Below are positions 11,102-19,611 of a DNA stretch of 64,000 nt, piece after piece. Position 1 is the stretch's first letter. The number at the start of each line of letters is the position of its first letter. The notes under the pieces were generated by a model. It saw only the letters and a program-made list of their open reading frames with translations. It did no database searches and was not told the DNA's origin. Origin of the DNA: Mangrovihabitans endophyticus (GTDB lineage: Bacteria; Actinomycetota; Actinomycetes; Mycobacteriales; Micromonosporaceae); contig NZ_BMMX01000001.1 in the NCBI RefSeq assembly GCF_014646155.1, positions 235,720-299,719 on the forward strand, read 5' to 3'. Made by a program: the position numbers and the translations under genes.

Positions 11102-12415
11102 CTAGGCCAGGTGGCGCGGGTCGCGACGGAACACGAACGTGGCGATGTCCAGGCCGGCCACCTCGCCGTCCGGGGTGCGCTGCACGGCCAGCACCTCGCC
11201 GTGGTTCGTGCCGTCGACGCCGCGCCAGCGGTCCGGGCCTTCCCGGGTGAACCGCGACGGCCGTCCCGGGCGGGCCACCTCGTCCAACGTCAGCTCGTCC
11301 CCGTCGGCGCGCATCTCGAACTCGCGGCCCATCCACCACCAGCGGCCGCACAGCGGGGCTGCCTCGGCGCTCGGCGGCGCGGGTGCGCGCCACGGCTCGG
11401 GCGCCGGCGGCTCCGCGTCCAGCACCGCGCTCAGCGCGCGCAAGCCGACCTCCTGGATGCTGGTGCCGGTCATCCCGTACGCGTTGGCGAACGCCACCAC
11501 GCCGATCCGGCTGCGACGGTGCACGCTCAGGTGTGCGACGTACCCGGGCATGGAACCGCCGTGGCCGACGTAGATGCGTTCGCCGACCCGGTAGAGCTGC
11601 GGGCCGAGCCCGTGTCCCGACGTCCAGGACTCCAGGTCGCTGAGGAACACCGGGGTGCACATCTCGTCCACCGTCTCCGGGCTGAGCACCTCGCTCGGCG
11701 GATCGGCCAGGAACCCGGCCCAGGTCGCCATGTCGGTCACCGTGGACCACAACTGTCCGGCCGGGGCCATCGCGCCGGCATCCGGCCGGGGTTCCTCGTG
11801 CAACGAGCCGTCCAGGGCGTGCACCACGTAGCCACGGGCGAACGGCTCGACCGGTGCGTAGCTGGTCCGGGTCATGCCCAGCGGGTCGAGCACGCGCTTG
11901 CCGACCAGATCCGCCCACGTCGTGCCGGTGACCCGTTGCAGAACCGCGCCGAGGAGCCCGTACGCGAGATTGGAGTAGCGGAACCGGCGGAACGGCGGCC
12001 CGGCGAGCTTGTCGAACGCCAGGTCGGCCAGCAGCCGGTCGACGTCGCCGCCGGGGTTGCGTTCCCACCACGGTCCGTTCGGCTCGCGTTGCAGCCCGGA
12101 CACGTGACCGAGCAACTGCCGCAGCGTCACGCCGCCCACCGAGGTGCCCGGCAGGTGCCGGTAGAGCAGGTCGTCGAGGGCGAAGAAGCCTTCGTCGCGT
12201 AGCTGCATGACCATGGTGGCGGTCAGCGTCTTGGTGATCGAGCCGATCCGGTACTGGGTCTGCGGGTCGGGGACCGGTTGCGCACCGGCCGCGGCGAAGT
12301 GCAGCACGGCACGGTCCCGGACCACGGCCAGTGCCAGGGACGGCACCCGTCCCGCGGACTGGGCCCGGGCGGCGATCTCGTTCACTCGACGGCCGGTTTC
12401 CGGCAACAGGGACAC
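11102..12415 (-). CDS. Serine beta-lactamase-like hydrolase (class C/PBP4* type)
   Basis: About 437 residues. The active-site motifs of the beta-lactamase/D,D-peptidase superfamily are present: SITK (SxxK), YSN in RFRYSNLAYG (YxN) and HGG (the third motif) in YVGHGGSMPGY. A C-terminal beta-rich extension of about 100 residues (CGRWWWMGREFEM onward) resembles the DUF3471-like tails of such hydrolases. GTG 12415 is preferred because GAAAGG lies 7 bases upstream; ATG 12463 is an alternative with weaker support. There is no clear signal peptide with either start, so a cytoplasmic esterase or peptidase role is more likely than beta-lactam resistance. Confidence 0.85.
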   Translation of the reverse strand: MSLLPETGRRVNEIAARAQSAGRVPSLALAVVRDRAVLHFAAAGAQPVPDPQTQYRIGSITKTLTATMVMQLRDEGFFALDDLLYRHLPGTSVGGVTLRQLLGHVSGLQREPNGPWWERNPGGDVDRLLADLAFDKLAGPPFRRFRYSNLAYGLLGAVLQRVTGTTWADLVGKRVLDPLGMTRTSYAPVEPFARGYVVHALDGSLHEEPRPDAGAMAPAGQLWSTVTDMATWAGFLADPPSEVLSPETVDEMCTPVFLSDLESWTSGHGLGPQLYRVGERIYVGHGGSMPGYVAHLSVHRRSRIGVVAFANAYGMTGTSIQEVGLRALSAVLDAEPPAPEPWRAPAPPSAEAAPLCGRWWWMGREFEMRADGDELTLDEVARPGRPSRFTREGPDRWRGVDGTNHGEVLAVQRTPDGEVAGLDIATFVFRRDPRHLA

Positions 12416-12603
12416 GGCAAGCCTTTCGCAGGGGACGTCCCTGTCTAACTTCCCGTCCGGCATATGGCTACGCCCGTCCCACGCCCCGGCTCGGTGCCGC
12501 TCCGGCCCGTGCGGTCGGGGCGCCGGTGTGGCTGAGCGTGCGGCCGGTGCACGAGGGCCGGACATCTGTCGCCGTACGTGCGCCGACGTGTCACGATCGA
12601 GGG

Positions 12604-13053
12604 GTGGAGGCCGTCATCTGGATCGTTCTCGGCATCGCGCTCGCGATCGCCGAAGCGTTCACCGTGACCTTCCTGGTGATCTTCTTCGCGGCGGGTGCGC
12701 TGGCTGCGGCCGGAGCCGCCGCCCTGGGCGCGCCGCTGTTGCTGCAGGTGATCGTCTTCGCCGCGGTCTCCGGGCTCTCCGTCGGCGCGATCCGGCCGAT
12801 CATCATGCGCCACCAGCGTCCCGCGGTGGAGTCCGGACAGACCCCGTTCGGTCTGGAGGCCATCGAGGGATCCGCGGGGACCGTGCTCGAAGAGGTCGAC
12901 GCCGAGCACGGCATGATCAAGATCGACGGGGAGCTGTGGACGGCGCGCGCCTACGACCACACGGAGAAATACCAGCCCGGTGAACGCGTCCGGGTCATCA
13001 AGGTTCGTGGCGCCACCGCTCTGGTGTGGCGTGACGACATGCCGAACATATAG
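12604..13053 (+). CDS. NfeD-family membrane protein
   Basis: 149 residues from GTG 12604. Two or three hydrophobic segments fill the N-terminal half (VIWIVLGIALAIAEAF, FLVIFFAAGALAAAGAAALG, LLLQVIVFAAVSGLSVGAI). The C-terminal 70 residues form an OB-like soluble domain (GLEAIEGSAGTVLEEV, IDGELWTARAYD, YQPGERVRVIKVRGATALV). This is the short NfeD1b form that pairs with stomatin-like SPFH proteins. The SPFH gene follows after 9 bases, so the two almost certainly form an operon and a membrane complex. Confidence 0.9.
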   Translation: MEAVIWIVLGIALAIAEAFTVTFLVIFFAAGALAAAGAAALGAPLLLQVIVFAAVSGLSVGAIRPIIMRHQRPAVESGQTPFGLEAIEGSAGTVLEEVDAEHGMIKIDGELWTARAYDHTEKYQPGERVRVIKVRGATALVWRDDMPNI

Positions 13054-13062
13054 AGGGGCGCC

Positions 13063-14205
13063 ATGGAAGCAGTTGTGGGTGTACTCATCTTCGTGATCGC
13101 CCTGTTCGCGGTGATCACGCTGGTTCGTGCCGTGCGGATCATCCCGCAGCAGCGGATGGACGTGGTGGAGCGGCTGGGGCGATACAAGCGCACCCTGTCG
13201 CCCGGCCTGAACCTGCTGGTGCCGTTCGTGGACGCGGTGCGCACCAAGGTGGACATGCGTGAGCAGGTGGTCAGCTTCCCGCCCCAGCCGGTGATCACTT
13301 CGGACAACCTGGTCGTGTCGATCGACACGGTCCTGTACTTCAAGGTGGTCGACCCGGTCCGGGCGACGTACGAGATCTCGAACTTCCTGCAGGCCATAGA
13401 GCAACTGACCGTCACCACGTTGCGTAACGTGATCGGCTCGCTGGACCTGGAGCGGGCGCTGACCAGCCGCGAGGAGATCAACCGGCACCTGTCCGGTGTG
13501 CTCGACGAGACCACCGGCCGCTGGGGGATCAAGGTGACCCGGGTCGAGATCAAGGCGATCGAGCCGCCGCCCAGCATCCGCGACTCGATGGAGAAGCAGA
13601 TGCGCGCCGAGCGGGACCGCCGCGCCGCCATCCTCAACGCGGAGGGCCACAAGCAGGCGCAGATCCTCACCGCCGAGGGTGAGAAGCAGGCGGCGGTGCT
13701 GCGTGCCGACGGTGACCGGCAGTCGCGCATCCTGCAGGCCGAGGGGCAGGCGAAGGCCATCCGGACGGTGTTCGACGCGATCCACACCGCGAACCCGTCG
13801 CAGAAGGTGCTGGCCTACCAGTACCTTCAGTCGCTGCCGCAGATCGCCAACGGCTCGGCGAACAAGGTCTGGATCGTGCCGACCGAGCTGACGAAGGCCC
13901 TCGACGGGCTCGGCGGCGCGCTCGGCGGCCTCGCCAGCATGGCGGGCGACGAGCCCACCGAGGACGTCAACTCGGGTGCCGTCGAGCGCGAAGCCGTGGA
14001 GGCGGCGCAGGCCGCGGCGGCCGAGGCGGCGGCGGTCAACGCCCAGGTCCGCGAGGCGGAGGCGCAGGTGTCCGGGGACAAGCCGGCCCGTGTGCCGGTC
14101 ACCGGCGCCGGCGGCACGCCCAGCCTGCCCGCCCCGGAGGCGGTTCCGCCGTCGGCGGCGCTGGGCGGGGCGGACTACGCCGAGGCGGAGTCCGACCGCG
14201 CCTGA
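13063..14205 (+). CDS. SPFH/band 7 (stomatin-like) membrane protein
   Basis: 380 residues. A single N-terminal membrane anchor (VVGVLIFVIALFAVITLV) is followed by the SPFH domain (about 25-190) with IIPQQRMDVVERLGRYKRTL and a long coiled-coil. That coil has repeating EGHKQAQILTAEGEKQAAVLRA-like units (about 190-240), the usual oligomerisation segment. The C-terminal 100 residues are Ala/Glu-rich and probably disordered. An RBS-like gagggg precedes the ATG. With NfeD upstream it should build a membrane microdomain or protease-associated scaffold; the partner protease is not encoded nearby. Confidence 0.92.
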   Translation: MEAVVGVLIFVIALFAVITLVRAVRIIPQQRMDVVERLGRYKRTLSPGLNLLVPFVDAVRTKVDMREQVVSFPPQPVITSDNLVVSIDTVLYFKVVDPVRATYEISNFLQAIEQLTVTTLRNVIGSLDLERALTSREEINRHLSGVLDETTGRWGIKVTRVEIKAIEPPPSIRDSMEKQMRAERDRRAAILNAEGHKQAQILTAEGEKQAAVLRADGDRQSRILQAEGQAKAIRTVFDAIHTANPSQKVLAYQYLQSLPQIANGSANKVWIVPTELTKALDGLGGALGGLASMAGDEPTEDVNSGAVEREAVEAAQAAAAEAAAVNAQVREAEAQVSGDKPARVPVTGAGGTPSLPAPEAVPPSAALGGADYAEAESDRA

Positions 14206-14217
14206 GGCTCGCACGAC

Positions 14218-14253
14218 GATGAGGCGGAACGGCCCCGGCCGTTCCGCCTCATC
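14218..14253 (+). terminator. Terminator after the NfeD-SPFH operon
   Basis: Perfect 15-bp stem GATGAGGCGGAACGG / CCGTTCCGCCTCATC with a 6-base loop, 12 bases after the SPFH stop. This is one of the strongest hairpins in the window. Confidence 0.85.
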
Positions 14254-14370
14254 CGTCACCGGCGTCGCAGATGTCCCTCGCCGGGCCCGATTTCCCCGGT
14301 TTCCCGGTTGACAATCCGGTCCATTTGGGATGCTGATCCGTGGACCAGACGCGGCGACAGGGAGACCTCG

Positions 14371-15036
14371 ATGAGCGTCAGCGAGCACCAGACCGCCAGC
14401 GGGCGACCGCTGCGGGTGGCGCCGGCCTGGGTCGGCGGCGCGCGGCCCGTCGTCGACGACCCCAGCCTGCCGGTCCGCGAGGCGGTGTGGATCTGGTCGG
14501 TGCGCCGGTACGCGCGCGCCGGTCTCTGGGCACTGCCCGTCGGGGCGGTGCTCTACGGGTGGTCCACCCTCGGCGTGACCTCCCCGCCCGGGCCGCTGGC
14601 GGTGCGTCTGCTCGCCGGCTGGCTGTCCACCATCGCGATGATCGCGCTCACCGGCCTGCTGGCCGGTTCCCGGACACGCCGGTTCGCCATCGCCGGCCTG
14701 CTCGTCGGCCTCGCCGGTTCCATCCTGCTGCTCTCCCTCGTGGCGCTGCCGTCCGGCGTGGGCCCGGACGGTGCGGCAGTGACCGCCGACCATGTCACGA
14801 CCCTGGCAACCGTCGGCGCGGCCGTCACCGGCACCGGATGGCTGCTGCTCGGCTGGGCCGTGCTCCGGTCCCGGATGGCCAACCCGGCCGACGGCGTGTT
14901 GCTGATGCTGGCGGCGGTCTCGATCGGCGCCGGTTCCTACGCGGTACGGCCGCTGCCGACCGTCGGCGCGCTGCTTCTGCTGGCCGCCGGCATGGGGCTG
15001 GCCTGGACCGGCAGCCGGCTGATCCCGCGCGTCTGA
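14371..15036 (+). CDS. Integral membrane protein of unknown function
   Basis: 221 residues from ATG 14371, with GGGAGA upstream. A soluble N-terminal 45 residues (ending REAVWIWSVRRYARAG) precede about six hydrophobic segments, for example ALPVGAVLYGWSTLG, LAGWLSTIAMIALTGLLAG, FAIAGLLVGLAGSILLLSLVAL and GALLLLAAGMGLAWTG. There is no transporter or enzyme motif that I recognise. It stands alone between a terminator and a reductase gene with an 83-base gap, so it may be monocistronic. It is a real gene by codon use, start signal and hydrophobicity pattern. Confidence 0.75.
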   Translation: MSVSEHQTASGRPLRVAPAWVGGARPVVDDPSLPVREAVWIWSVRRYARAGLWALPVGAVLYGWSTLGVTSPPGPLAVRLLAGWLSTIAMIALTGLLAGSRTRRFAIAGLLVGLAGSILLLSLVALPSGVGPDGAAVTADHVTTLATVGAAVTGTGWLLLGWAVLRSRMANPADGVLLMLAAVSIGAGSYAVRPLPTVGALLLLAAGMGLAWTGSRLIPRV

Positions 15037-15119
15037 GCCGGGTCGCCGGTGGGCGGCACGCCGGTGGCATGCTGCGGGAGGGGTGGCCGCAGCGGGCGGG
15101 GGCCGGAGGGGGAGAAGCG

Positions 15120-15710
15120 ATGAAGGTGGTCGGTGACATCTCGATGTCCCTGGACGGCTTCGTGACCGGGCCGGATCCGGATCTCGACCACGGCCTGGGC
15201 CACGGCGGCGAGGGCCTGCACACCTGGGCGTTCAGCGACGACCCCGTCGACGTCGAGGTGCTGGCGGAGTCGACCGCGGCGACCGGCGCGGTGGTCATGG
15301 GGCGGCGGCTGTTCGACATCGTGGACGGCCCGCACGGATGGAACGACGAGGTCGGCTACGGCGCGGGACACGCCGCGCGGCCGCCGGTGCTGGTGGTGAC
15401 GCGGCGCCCACCCGAGCAGGTGCGGCTGGGCGACCGGTGCACCTTCGTGGTGGACGGCATCGCCAGCGCCGTCGCGAAGGCCGCCACGCTGGCCGAGGAC
15501 CGCGACGTGGTGGTGATGGGCGGCGGGCAGACCATCCGCGGCGCCCTGGACGCCGGCCTGCTCGACGAGGTGCGCCTGCATCTGTCGCCGGTGATCCTGG
15601 GCTCGGGCACGCCGCTGTTCCAGGGCGGGGTGGCCCGCGCGTTGCGTCAGATGCACGTGCGGTCGTCCGGCAACGCGACCCACGTGACGTATCGCGTCGA
15701 CCACACCTAG
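15120..15710 (+). CDS. Dihydrofolate reductase-like (RibD C-terminal) protein
   Basis: 196 residues. The start ATG 15120 follows GGGGGAGAAG. The N-terminus KVVGDISMSLDGFVTGPD, then VVMGRRLFD, VLVVTRR and the nucleotide-binding VVVMGGGQTIRGALDAGLLDEVRLHLSPVILGSG are typical of the RibD C-terminal/YyaP-YwjB reductase superfamily. It is probably an NAD(P)H-dependent reductase of unknown substrate; small size and missing folate residues argue against a true DHFR. Its TAG stop shares the palindrome CTAG with the stop of the convergent methyltransferase gene. Confidence 0.85.
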   Translation: MKVVGDISMSLDGFVTGPDPDLDHGLGHGGEGLHTWAFSDDPVDVEVLAESTAATGAVVMGRRLFDIVDGPHGWNDEVGYGAGHAARPPVLVVTRRPPEQVRLGDRCTFVVDGIASAVAKAATLAEDRDVVVMGGGQTIRGALDAGLLDEVRLHLSPVILGSGTPLFQGGVARALRQMHVRSSGNATHVTYRVDHT

Positions 15711-16507
15711 TCCGTCCGGGAGAGCTCGTAGAAGGCGATCGCCGCCGCCGTCGCCACGTTCAAGCTGTCCACCCCACGACGCATCGGAATCGCCACGCCT
15801 GCGTCCGCGGCCCGCAACGCCTGGCGGCTCAGGCCGGGGCCCTCGGCGCCCAGCAGCAGCGCGGGGCGGGCGCGGTGCTCGGCGGTCAGCCGTGGCAGCG
15901 CCACCGCGTCGTCCGCCGGGGTCATCGCCAGCAGCGTGAACCCTGCCGCGCGCACCGTGTCCAGGGCCTGTGGCCACGGCGCCGCCTTCGCGTACGGGAT
16001 GGCGAAGACCTCGCCCATGCTCACCCGCACCGCCCGGCGGTAGAGCGGGTCGGCGCAGTCCGGCGACAGCACCACCGCGTCGATGCCCAGCGCGGCGGCG
16101 CTGCGGAACAGCGCTCCGAGGTTGGTGTGCGTGTTCAACCCCTCCAACACCGCCAGCCGACGGGAGGTGGCCAGCAGGTCCGGCAGGTCGGGCAGCGGAC
16201 GGCGGTGGAACGACGCCAGCACGCCGCGGTGCACGTGGAAGCCGGTGATCGCCTCCAGCACCACCGGGGCGGCGGTGAAGACCGGCGCCTGCGGACGCAG
16301 ATCGTCGACCTGGTCGGCGCGTTTGCGGTCGATGAGCACCGACCGCGGCCGGTATCCGGCACGCAAGGCCCGGCGTATCACCAGTTCGCCCTCGGCGATG
16401 AACAGTCCGTTCGGCGGTTCCCACCGGGTGCGCAGCTCGACGTCGGTGAGCGCCCGGTAGTCGGCGATCCGGGCGTCGTCGGGGTCGGTGATCTCAGCGT
16501 CCGGCAC
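15707..16507 (-). CDS. TrmH/SpoU-family RNA 2'-O-methyltransferase
   Basis: 266 residues from GTG 16507 ([11 protein letters not shown]). The N-terminal substrate-binding domain contains [26 protein letters not shown]. The C-terminal SPOUT domain has all three motifs: [31 protein letters not shown] and [23 protein letters not shown], with the trefoil knot. It should transfer methyl from S-adenosylmethionine to a ribose 2'-OH in rRNA or tRNA. Antibiotic self-resistance methyltransferases (TsnR type) share the fold, but nothing nearby suggests thiopeptide resistance. It converges with the reductase gene with a 4-base overlap. Confidence 0.9.
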   Translation of the reverse strand: MPDAEITDPDDARIADYRALTDVELRTRWEPPNGLFIAEGELVIRRALRAGYRPRSVLIDRKRADQVDDLRPQAPVFTAAPVVLEAITGFHVHRGVLASFHRRPLPDLPDLLATSRRLAVLEGLNTHTNLGALFRSAAALGIDAVVLSPDCADPLYRRAVRVSMGEVFAIPYAKAAPWPQALDTVRAAGFTLLAMTPADDAVALPRLTAEHRARPALLLGAEGPGLSRQALRAADAGVAIPMRRGVDSLNVATAAAIAFYELSRTD

Positions 16508-16635
16508 ACCGGCATTCTGCCCGCGGCCCGATCGCCGCCCGGACACCGGTCCCGCGCCCTCGCGCCGGAGACGACCGACGCCGATGTGCAGTACGGTTGT
16601 CCCATTCGACGTGGGCCACGGGGAAGGGGCGCCGG

Positions 16636-18222
16636 GTGTCCGATTCCGACCAGCATCGGACGGCTGCCGAGGGTGCCGGACCCCACGGTGTCGAGCGGAC
16701 GCCCCACCTGCCCGCGCTGCGGCGTGTCCCCGCGCTGCCCCATCTGCCCGCGCCGCCCCCTCCGCCGTTGCCGCCCCCTCCGCCGTTGCCGACCGCGCAC
16801 GCGCCCGGCCCGCCGAGCCCATCCCGCCCACCGGGCCAGCCCGGCGTCATCGGCCAGCCCGGCGTCATCGGCCAGCCCGGCGTCATCGGCCAGCCCGGCG
16901 TGACCGGCCAGCCCGGCGTGACCGGCCAGCCCGGCGTGACCGGCCAGCCCGGCGTGACCGGCCAGCCGGGCCAGCCCGGCGTGACCGGCCGGCCCGGCGT
17001 GATGGGGTCGCGGGGTGTGCCGGGCCCGTCGGCGCCGGTGGGCAGCCCGGCCGGTACGGCTCTGCCCGGCTCGGACCGGCCGGCCGACGGCATGGACCCC
17101 GCCGACCAGGCCGCGCTGCGCGAGATCCAACGGCTGCTCGGCAACAGCCTGTCGATGGCCGGCGGGCCGGAGGCGGTCGCCGAGCGGCTGCGCGCGACGT
17201 TGCTGCAGGCCCGGCCAGAGATGCTGACGCGGCTGCCGGGCGGCCTGGCGGAGCAACGCGCCCAGCTTGCCCAGGGCCTGATCTGGCTGGTGCATCACTG
17301 GGACGACCCGCCGCGAATGGCGGCCGGCTGCGCGCAACTGGGCGCGGTGCTCGCCGCCTGCGGGGTGCCGGTCGCCGAACCCGCGCTGATCGGCGCCGCC
17401 CTCGCCGAGGCGATGCGCGCCGGCATGGCCGCGGGCGGCTGGCGGCAGGACTTCGACCAGGCGTGGCGGTCCACGCTGCGCCGTGTGCGGGGATGGGTTG
17501 CGCACGGGGCGTCCGTCGCGGCGTACCAGCCGACGACCTGGCTGGCGGTGGTGGAGTCGCACGAACGCCGCCGGCCCGACCTGGCCGTGCTCCGCCTGCG
17601 GCCGTACCTTCCGATGCCGCTGCGTCCGGGCCAGTACGCGCGGATCGAGGTGCCGCAGCTACCCGGCGTGTGGCGGCCCTATTCGCTGGCCCTGCGCCCG
17701 GACGGCGCGTTGGAGCTGCACGTACGGGCGAAGTCCGCGACCGGGGTGAGCGGCACGCTGGTGTATGACACCGCTCCCGGCGACCGGGTGCGCCTGGGCC
17801 CGCCGGAGGGCGACATGGTGCTGGCCGCCGCTCCCGGCCGCGATCTGCTGATGATCGCCGGGGACACCGGCGTGGCGCCGCTCAAGGCGTTGCTCACCGA
17901 GCTGGCGGTGACCGCCGATCCGCGGTCCGCGGTGCTGTTCTGGGGCGTGCGTGATCTCGACGAGCTGTACGACGTCGAGGAGATCACCGCGATCGCCGGC
18001 TCGTGCCGGCGCGCCACCGTGGTGCCGGTGGTCTCCGAGGGCGAGGCCGGGCGGTACGCGTCCGGGCTGGTGACCGACGCGGTGGCGGCCTACGGCGAGT
18101 GGTCCGGGCACGAGGTGTTCCTCGCCGGCCCGCCGCTGATGCTTGCCGCGACAAGTGCCGCGCTGCACCAGCTCGGGGTGGACGGCGGGCGGATTCACCA
18201 CGACGACCCGACGGCCGGCTGA
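16636..18222 (+). CDS. Flavohaemoglobin-like reductase with collagen-like N-terminus
   Basis: 528 residues from GTG 16636, with GGGAAGGGG upstream. Residues about 35-60 are Pro-rich; residues 67-128 are Gly-X-Y triplets built of [12 protein letters not shown] repeats. A globin domain follows (about 150-270), aligning without gaps to flavohaemoglobins over [26 protein letters not shown], but the proximal haem-ligand His position is Leu239. The FAD-binding barrel has RPYS (347-350) and [10 protein letters not shown]. The NAD domain has [15 protein letters not shown] and the C-terminal FLAGPPLML. Known relatives detoxify NO by dioxygenation. With the haem ligand missing, this protein may be a haem-free NAD(P)H:flavin oxidoreductase; that part is inference. 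Confidence 0.85.
   Translation: MSDSDQHRTAAEGAGPHGVERTPHLPALRRVPALPHLPAPPPPPLPPPPPLPTAHAPGPPSPSRPPGQPGVIGQPGVIGQPGVIGQPGVTGQPGVTGQPGVTGQPGVTGQPGQPGVTGRPGVMGSRGVPGPSAPVGSPAGTALPGSDRPADGMDPADQAALREIQRLLGNSLSMAGGPEAVAERLRATLLQARPEMLTRLPGGLAEQRAQLAQGLIWLVHHWDDPPRMAAGCAQLGAVLAACGVPVAEPALIGAALAEAMRAGMAAGGWRQDFDQAWRSTLRRVRGWVAHGASVAAYQPTTWLAVVESHERRRPDLAVLRLRPYLPMPLRPGQYARIEVPQLPGVWRPYSLALRPDGALELHVRAKSATGVSGTLVYDTAPGDRVRLGPPEGDMVLAAAPGRDLLMIAGDTGVAPLKALLTELAVTADPRSAVLFWGVRDLDELYDVEEITAIAGSCRRATVVPVVSEGEAGRYASGLVTDAVAAYGEWSGHEVFLAGPPLMLAATSAALHQLGVDGGRIHHDDPTAG
16834..17020. repeat. 18-bp tandem repeat encoding collagen-like triplets
   Basis: Head-to-tail copies of an 18-bp unit (ggccagcccggcgtcatc and ggccagcccggcgtgacc), about seven good copies then degenerate ones. 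Every unit reads Gly-X-Y twice, so frame and Gly periodicity are both kept across the tract. Confidence 0.9.
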
Positions 18223-18249
18223 GCTCCACGGGCGCCGGAGGAGTCAGCC
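18217..18249. terminator. Putative bidirectional terminator between convergent genes
   Basis: Imperfect stem GGCTGA(G)CTCC / GGAG(GAG)TCAGCC that includes the stop codons of both the flavohaemoglobin-like gene and murL. Its position between converging genes supports a bidirectional role. Confidence 0.45.
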
Positions 18250-19578
18250 CGCGGCGTCCGCCAGGATCTTCGCGTATGCCGGTGGCACGAACGCGGGCCC
18301 GCCCGGGGTGAGCACCTCGTCGCGGGACGCCGCCGCCCATGCCGACGGCGGGATCTCGGCGCGTAGCGCGGTCAGCACGGGCGCGTCGTCGGTGAGCATG
18401 GACAGCGCCACCACCGACTCCGCCACCTCGCCGACGCACTCGAAGGGCTTGTGCGCGTCGAGGCCCAGCAACTCCCGGAAGCCGGGCAGTTGCGCCGGGT
18501 CGGCGAACAGGTCGTGACCGAAAATGTGGGCCAAGCGCGCCCGGTCCATGGCCGGCGCCATGGCCAGGAAGACGAACCGGCACTTCGGGCAGTCGGCGCA
18601 CCAGCGCGCCGTCGGGTCGTGCAGCTTGAACGCCTTGTTGCAGCTCGTCACCACGTCGTCATAGCGGGTGTGCTGCGCGAACAACTGGGCGATGTGCAGT
18701 TCGGACAGTGTGCGCAGCAGCGAGAAGTAGGGCTCGGTCAGCCCGGTGTGTGCGGTCACCGCGGCGCGGAGCAGCCCCTCGGCGACCACACCCTTGGACC
18801 ACTGATGGTTGACCGCGTGACCGTTCCAGATCAGGTTGGGGTCGGAGGCGGAGCGCTCGTTGGACATCACCACCGGACCCAGCCCGTGCAGCACCGCGGT
18901 GGCGATCGCGATAAGCGAGTTGATGGCGGTCACCGGGATGTGCCCGTTCAGCGCGCCGGCCGCGTTCAGCTCGAACAGCCGCGGGTCGAGGCGGCGGCGT
19001 GCGGACAGCGCGGGCAGGCCGGAAGCGGCGTTGACGCTGTCGATCACCCGGTTCGGGTTGACCGAGAACGGCACCGGATCGAGGCCGGCCGAGCGCAGCA
19101 TCTCCAGGGTGACGATGGAATCCTTGCCGCCGCCGACCGGCGACAGCGGGCGGCCGTGCGCGTTGTCCACCGGGTCGGCGGCCGGCGTCGTGCCCGGCGT
19201 GGTGACCCGCAGCTCCAGCACGTGCGGCAGATCGTTGCGGTACGCGTATTCCGCCAGCCCGTCGGTGTAGACGGCGGTGAACAGCGCGGCCACCTCGGCG
19301 GGCACCGGCCGGGGCGCCTCGATGCGCGGCGGCGCGCCCACCTTGTAGTAGCTCACCCCGGCCACCACGTGCAGCAGCTCCAGCACCCTGGCGAAGGCCG
19401 GCGGGACCTCGCCGCGCTCCGGCATCGGGAAGGTGATCGTCTCGGTGAAGGTCAGGTCGTCCAACGCGTAGTCGAACGTGGCCACCCCGGTGGCCGGATC
19501 GAACGCGTACGCGGGAAACCGCATGACCTCGTACCGCTGGCGCACCCGCACACTCCCGTCGTCGTACCGGCCCGCCAT
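18244..19578 (-). CDS. murL: UDP-MurNAc-L-Ala-L-Glu epimerase
   Basis: 444 residues from ATG 19578. The characterised Xanthomonas MurL epimerises the terminal L-Glu of UDP-MurNAc-L-Ala-L-Glu to D-Glu in an ATP-dependent reaction. Visible here are a PP-loop-like ATP motif SPVGGGKDSIVTLEML (Lys152), the conserved PVTAINSLIAIATA, VVMSNERSASDPN and HQWSKG, and a Cys cluster SCNKAFKLHDPTARWCADCPKC. The gene is divergent from a MurD-type ligase with 33 bases between start codons, the pairing expected for the MurD2-MurL pathway. It would supply D-Glu to peptidoglycan without glutamate racemase. Absence of murI cannot be judged from this window. Confidence 0.85.
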   Translation of the reverse strand: MAGRYDDGSVRVRQRYEVMRFPAYAFDPATGVATFDYALDDLTFTETITFPMPERGEVPPAFARVLELLHVVAGVSYYKVGAPPRIEAPRPVPAEVAALFTAVYTDGLAEYAYRNDLPHVLELRVTTPGTTPAADPVDNAHGRPLSPVGGGKDSIVTLEMLRSAGLDPVPFSVNPNRVIDSVNAASGLPALSARRRLDPRLFELNAAGALNGHIPVTAINSLIAIATAVLHGLGPVVMSNERSASDPNLIWNGHAVNHQWSKGVVAEGLLRAAVTAHTGLTEPYFSLLRTLSELHIAQLFAQHTRYDDVVTSCNKAFKLHDPTARWCADCPKCRFVFLAMAPAMDRARLAHIFGHDLFADPAQLPGFRELLGLDAHKPFECVGEVAESVVALSMLTDDAPVLTALRAEIPPSAWAAASRDEVLTPGGPAFVPPAYAKILADAAG

Positions 19579-19611
19579 ACTAGTTGCTGCCGATGCAAAG
19601 GGAGGGACGAC

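Noticed and set aside
11102..12415. True secreted beta-lactamase
   Set aside because: The SxxK, YxN and HGG motifs are general to the esterase/D,D-peptidase group and no signal peptide is visible with either start.
12445..14793. A 782-codon minus-strand frame over the NfeD/SPFH region
   Set aside because: Product is low-complexity Arg/Gly/Asp/His text and antisense to two well-supported genes.
16834..17020. Regular repeats that could suggest a CRISPR array
   Set aside because: Units of 18 bp are head to tail with no spacers and keep the reading frame; they code for Gly-X-Y triplets.
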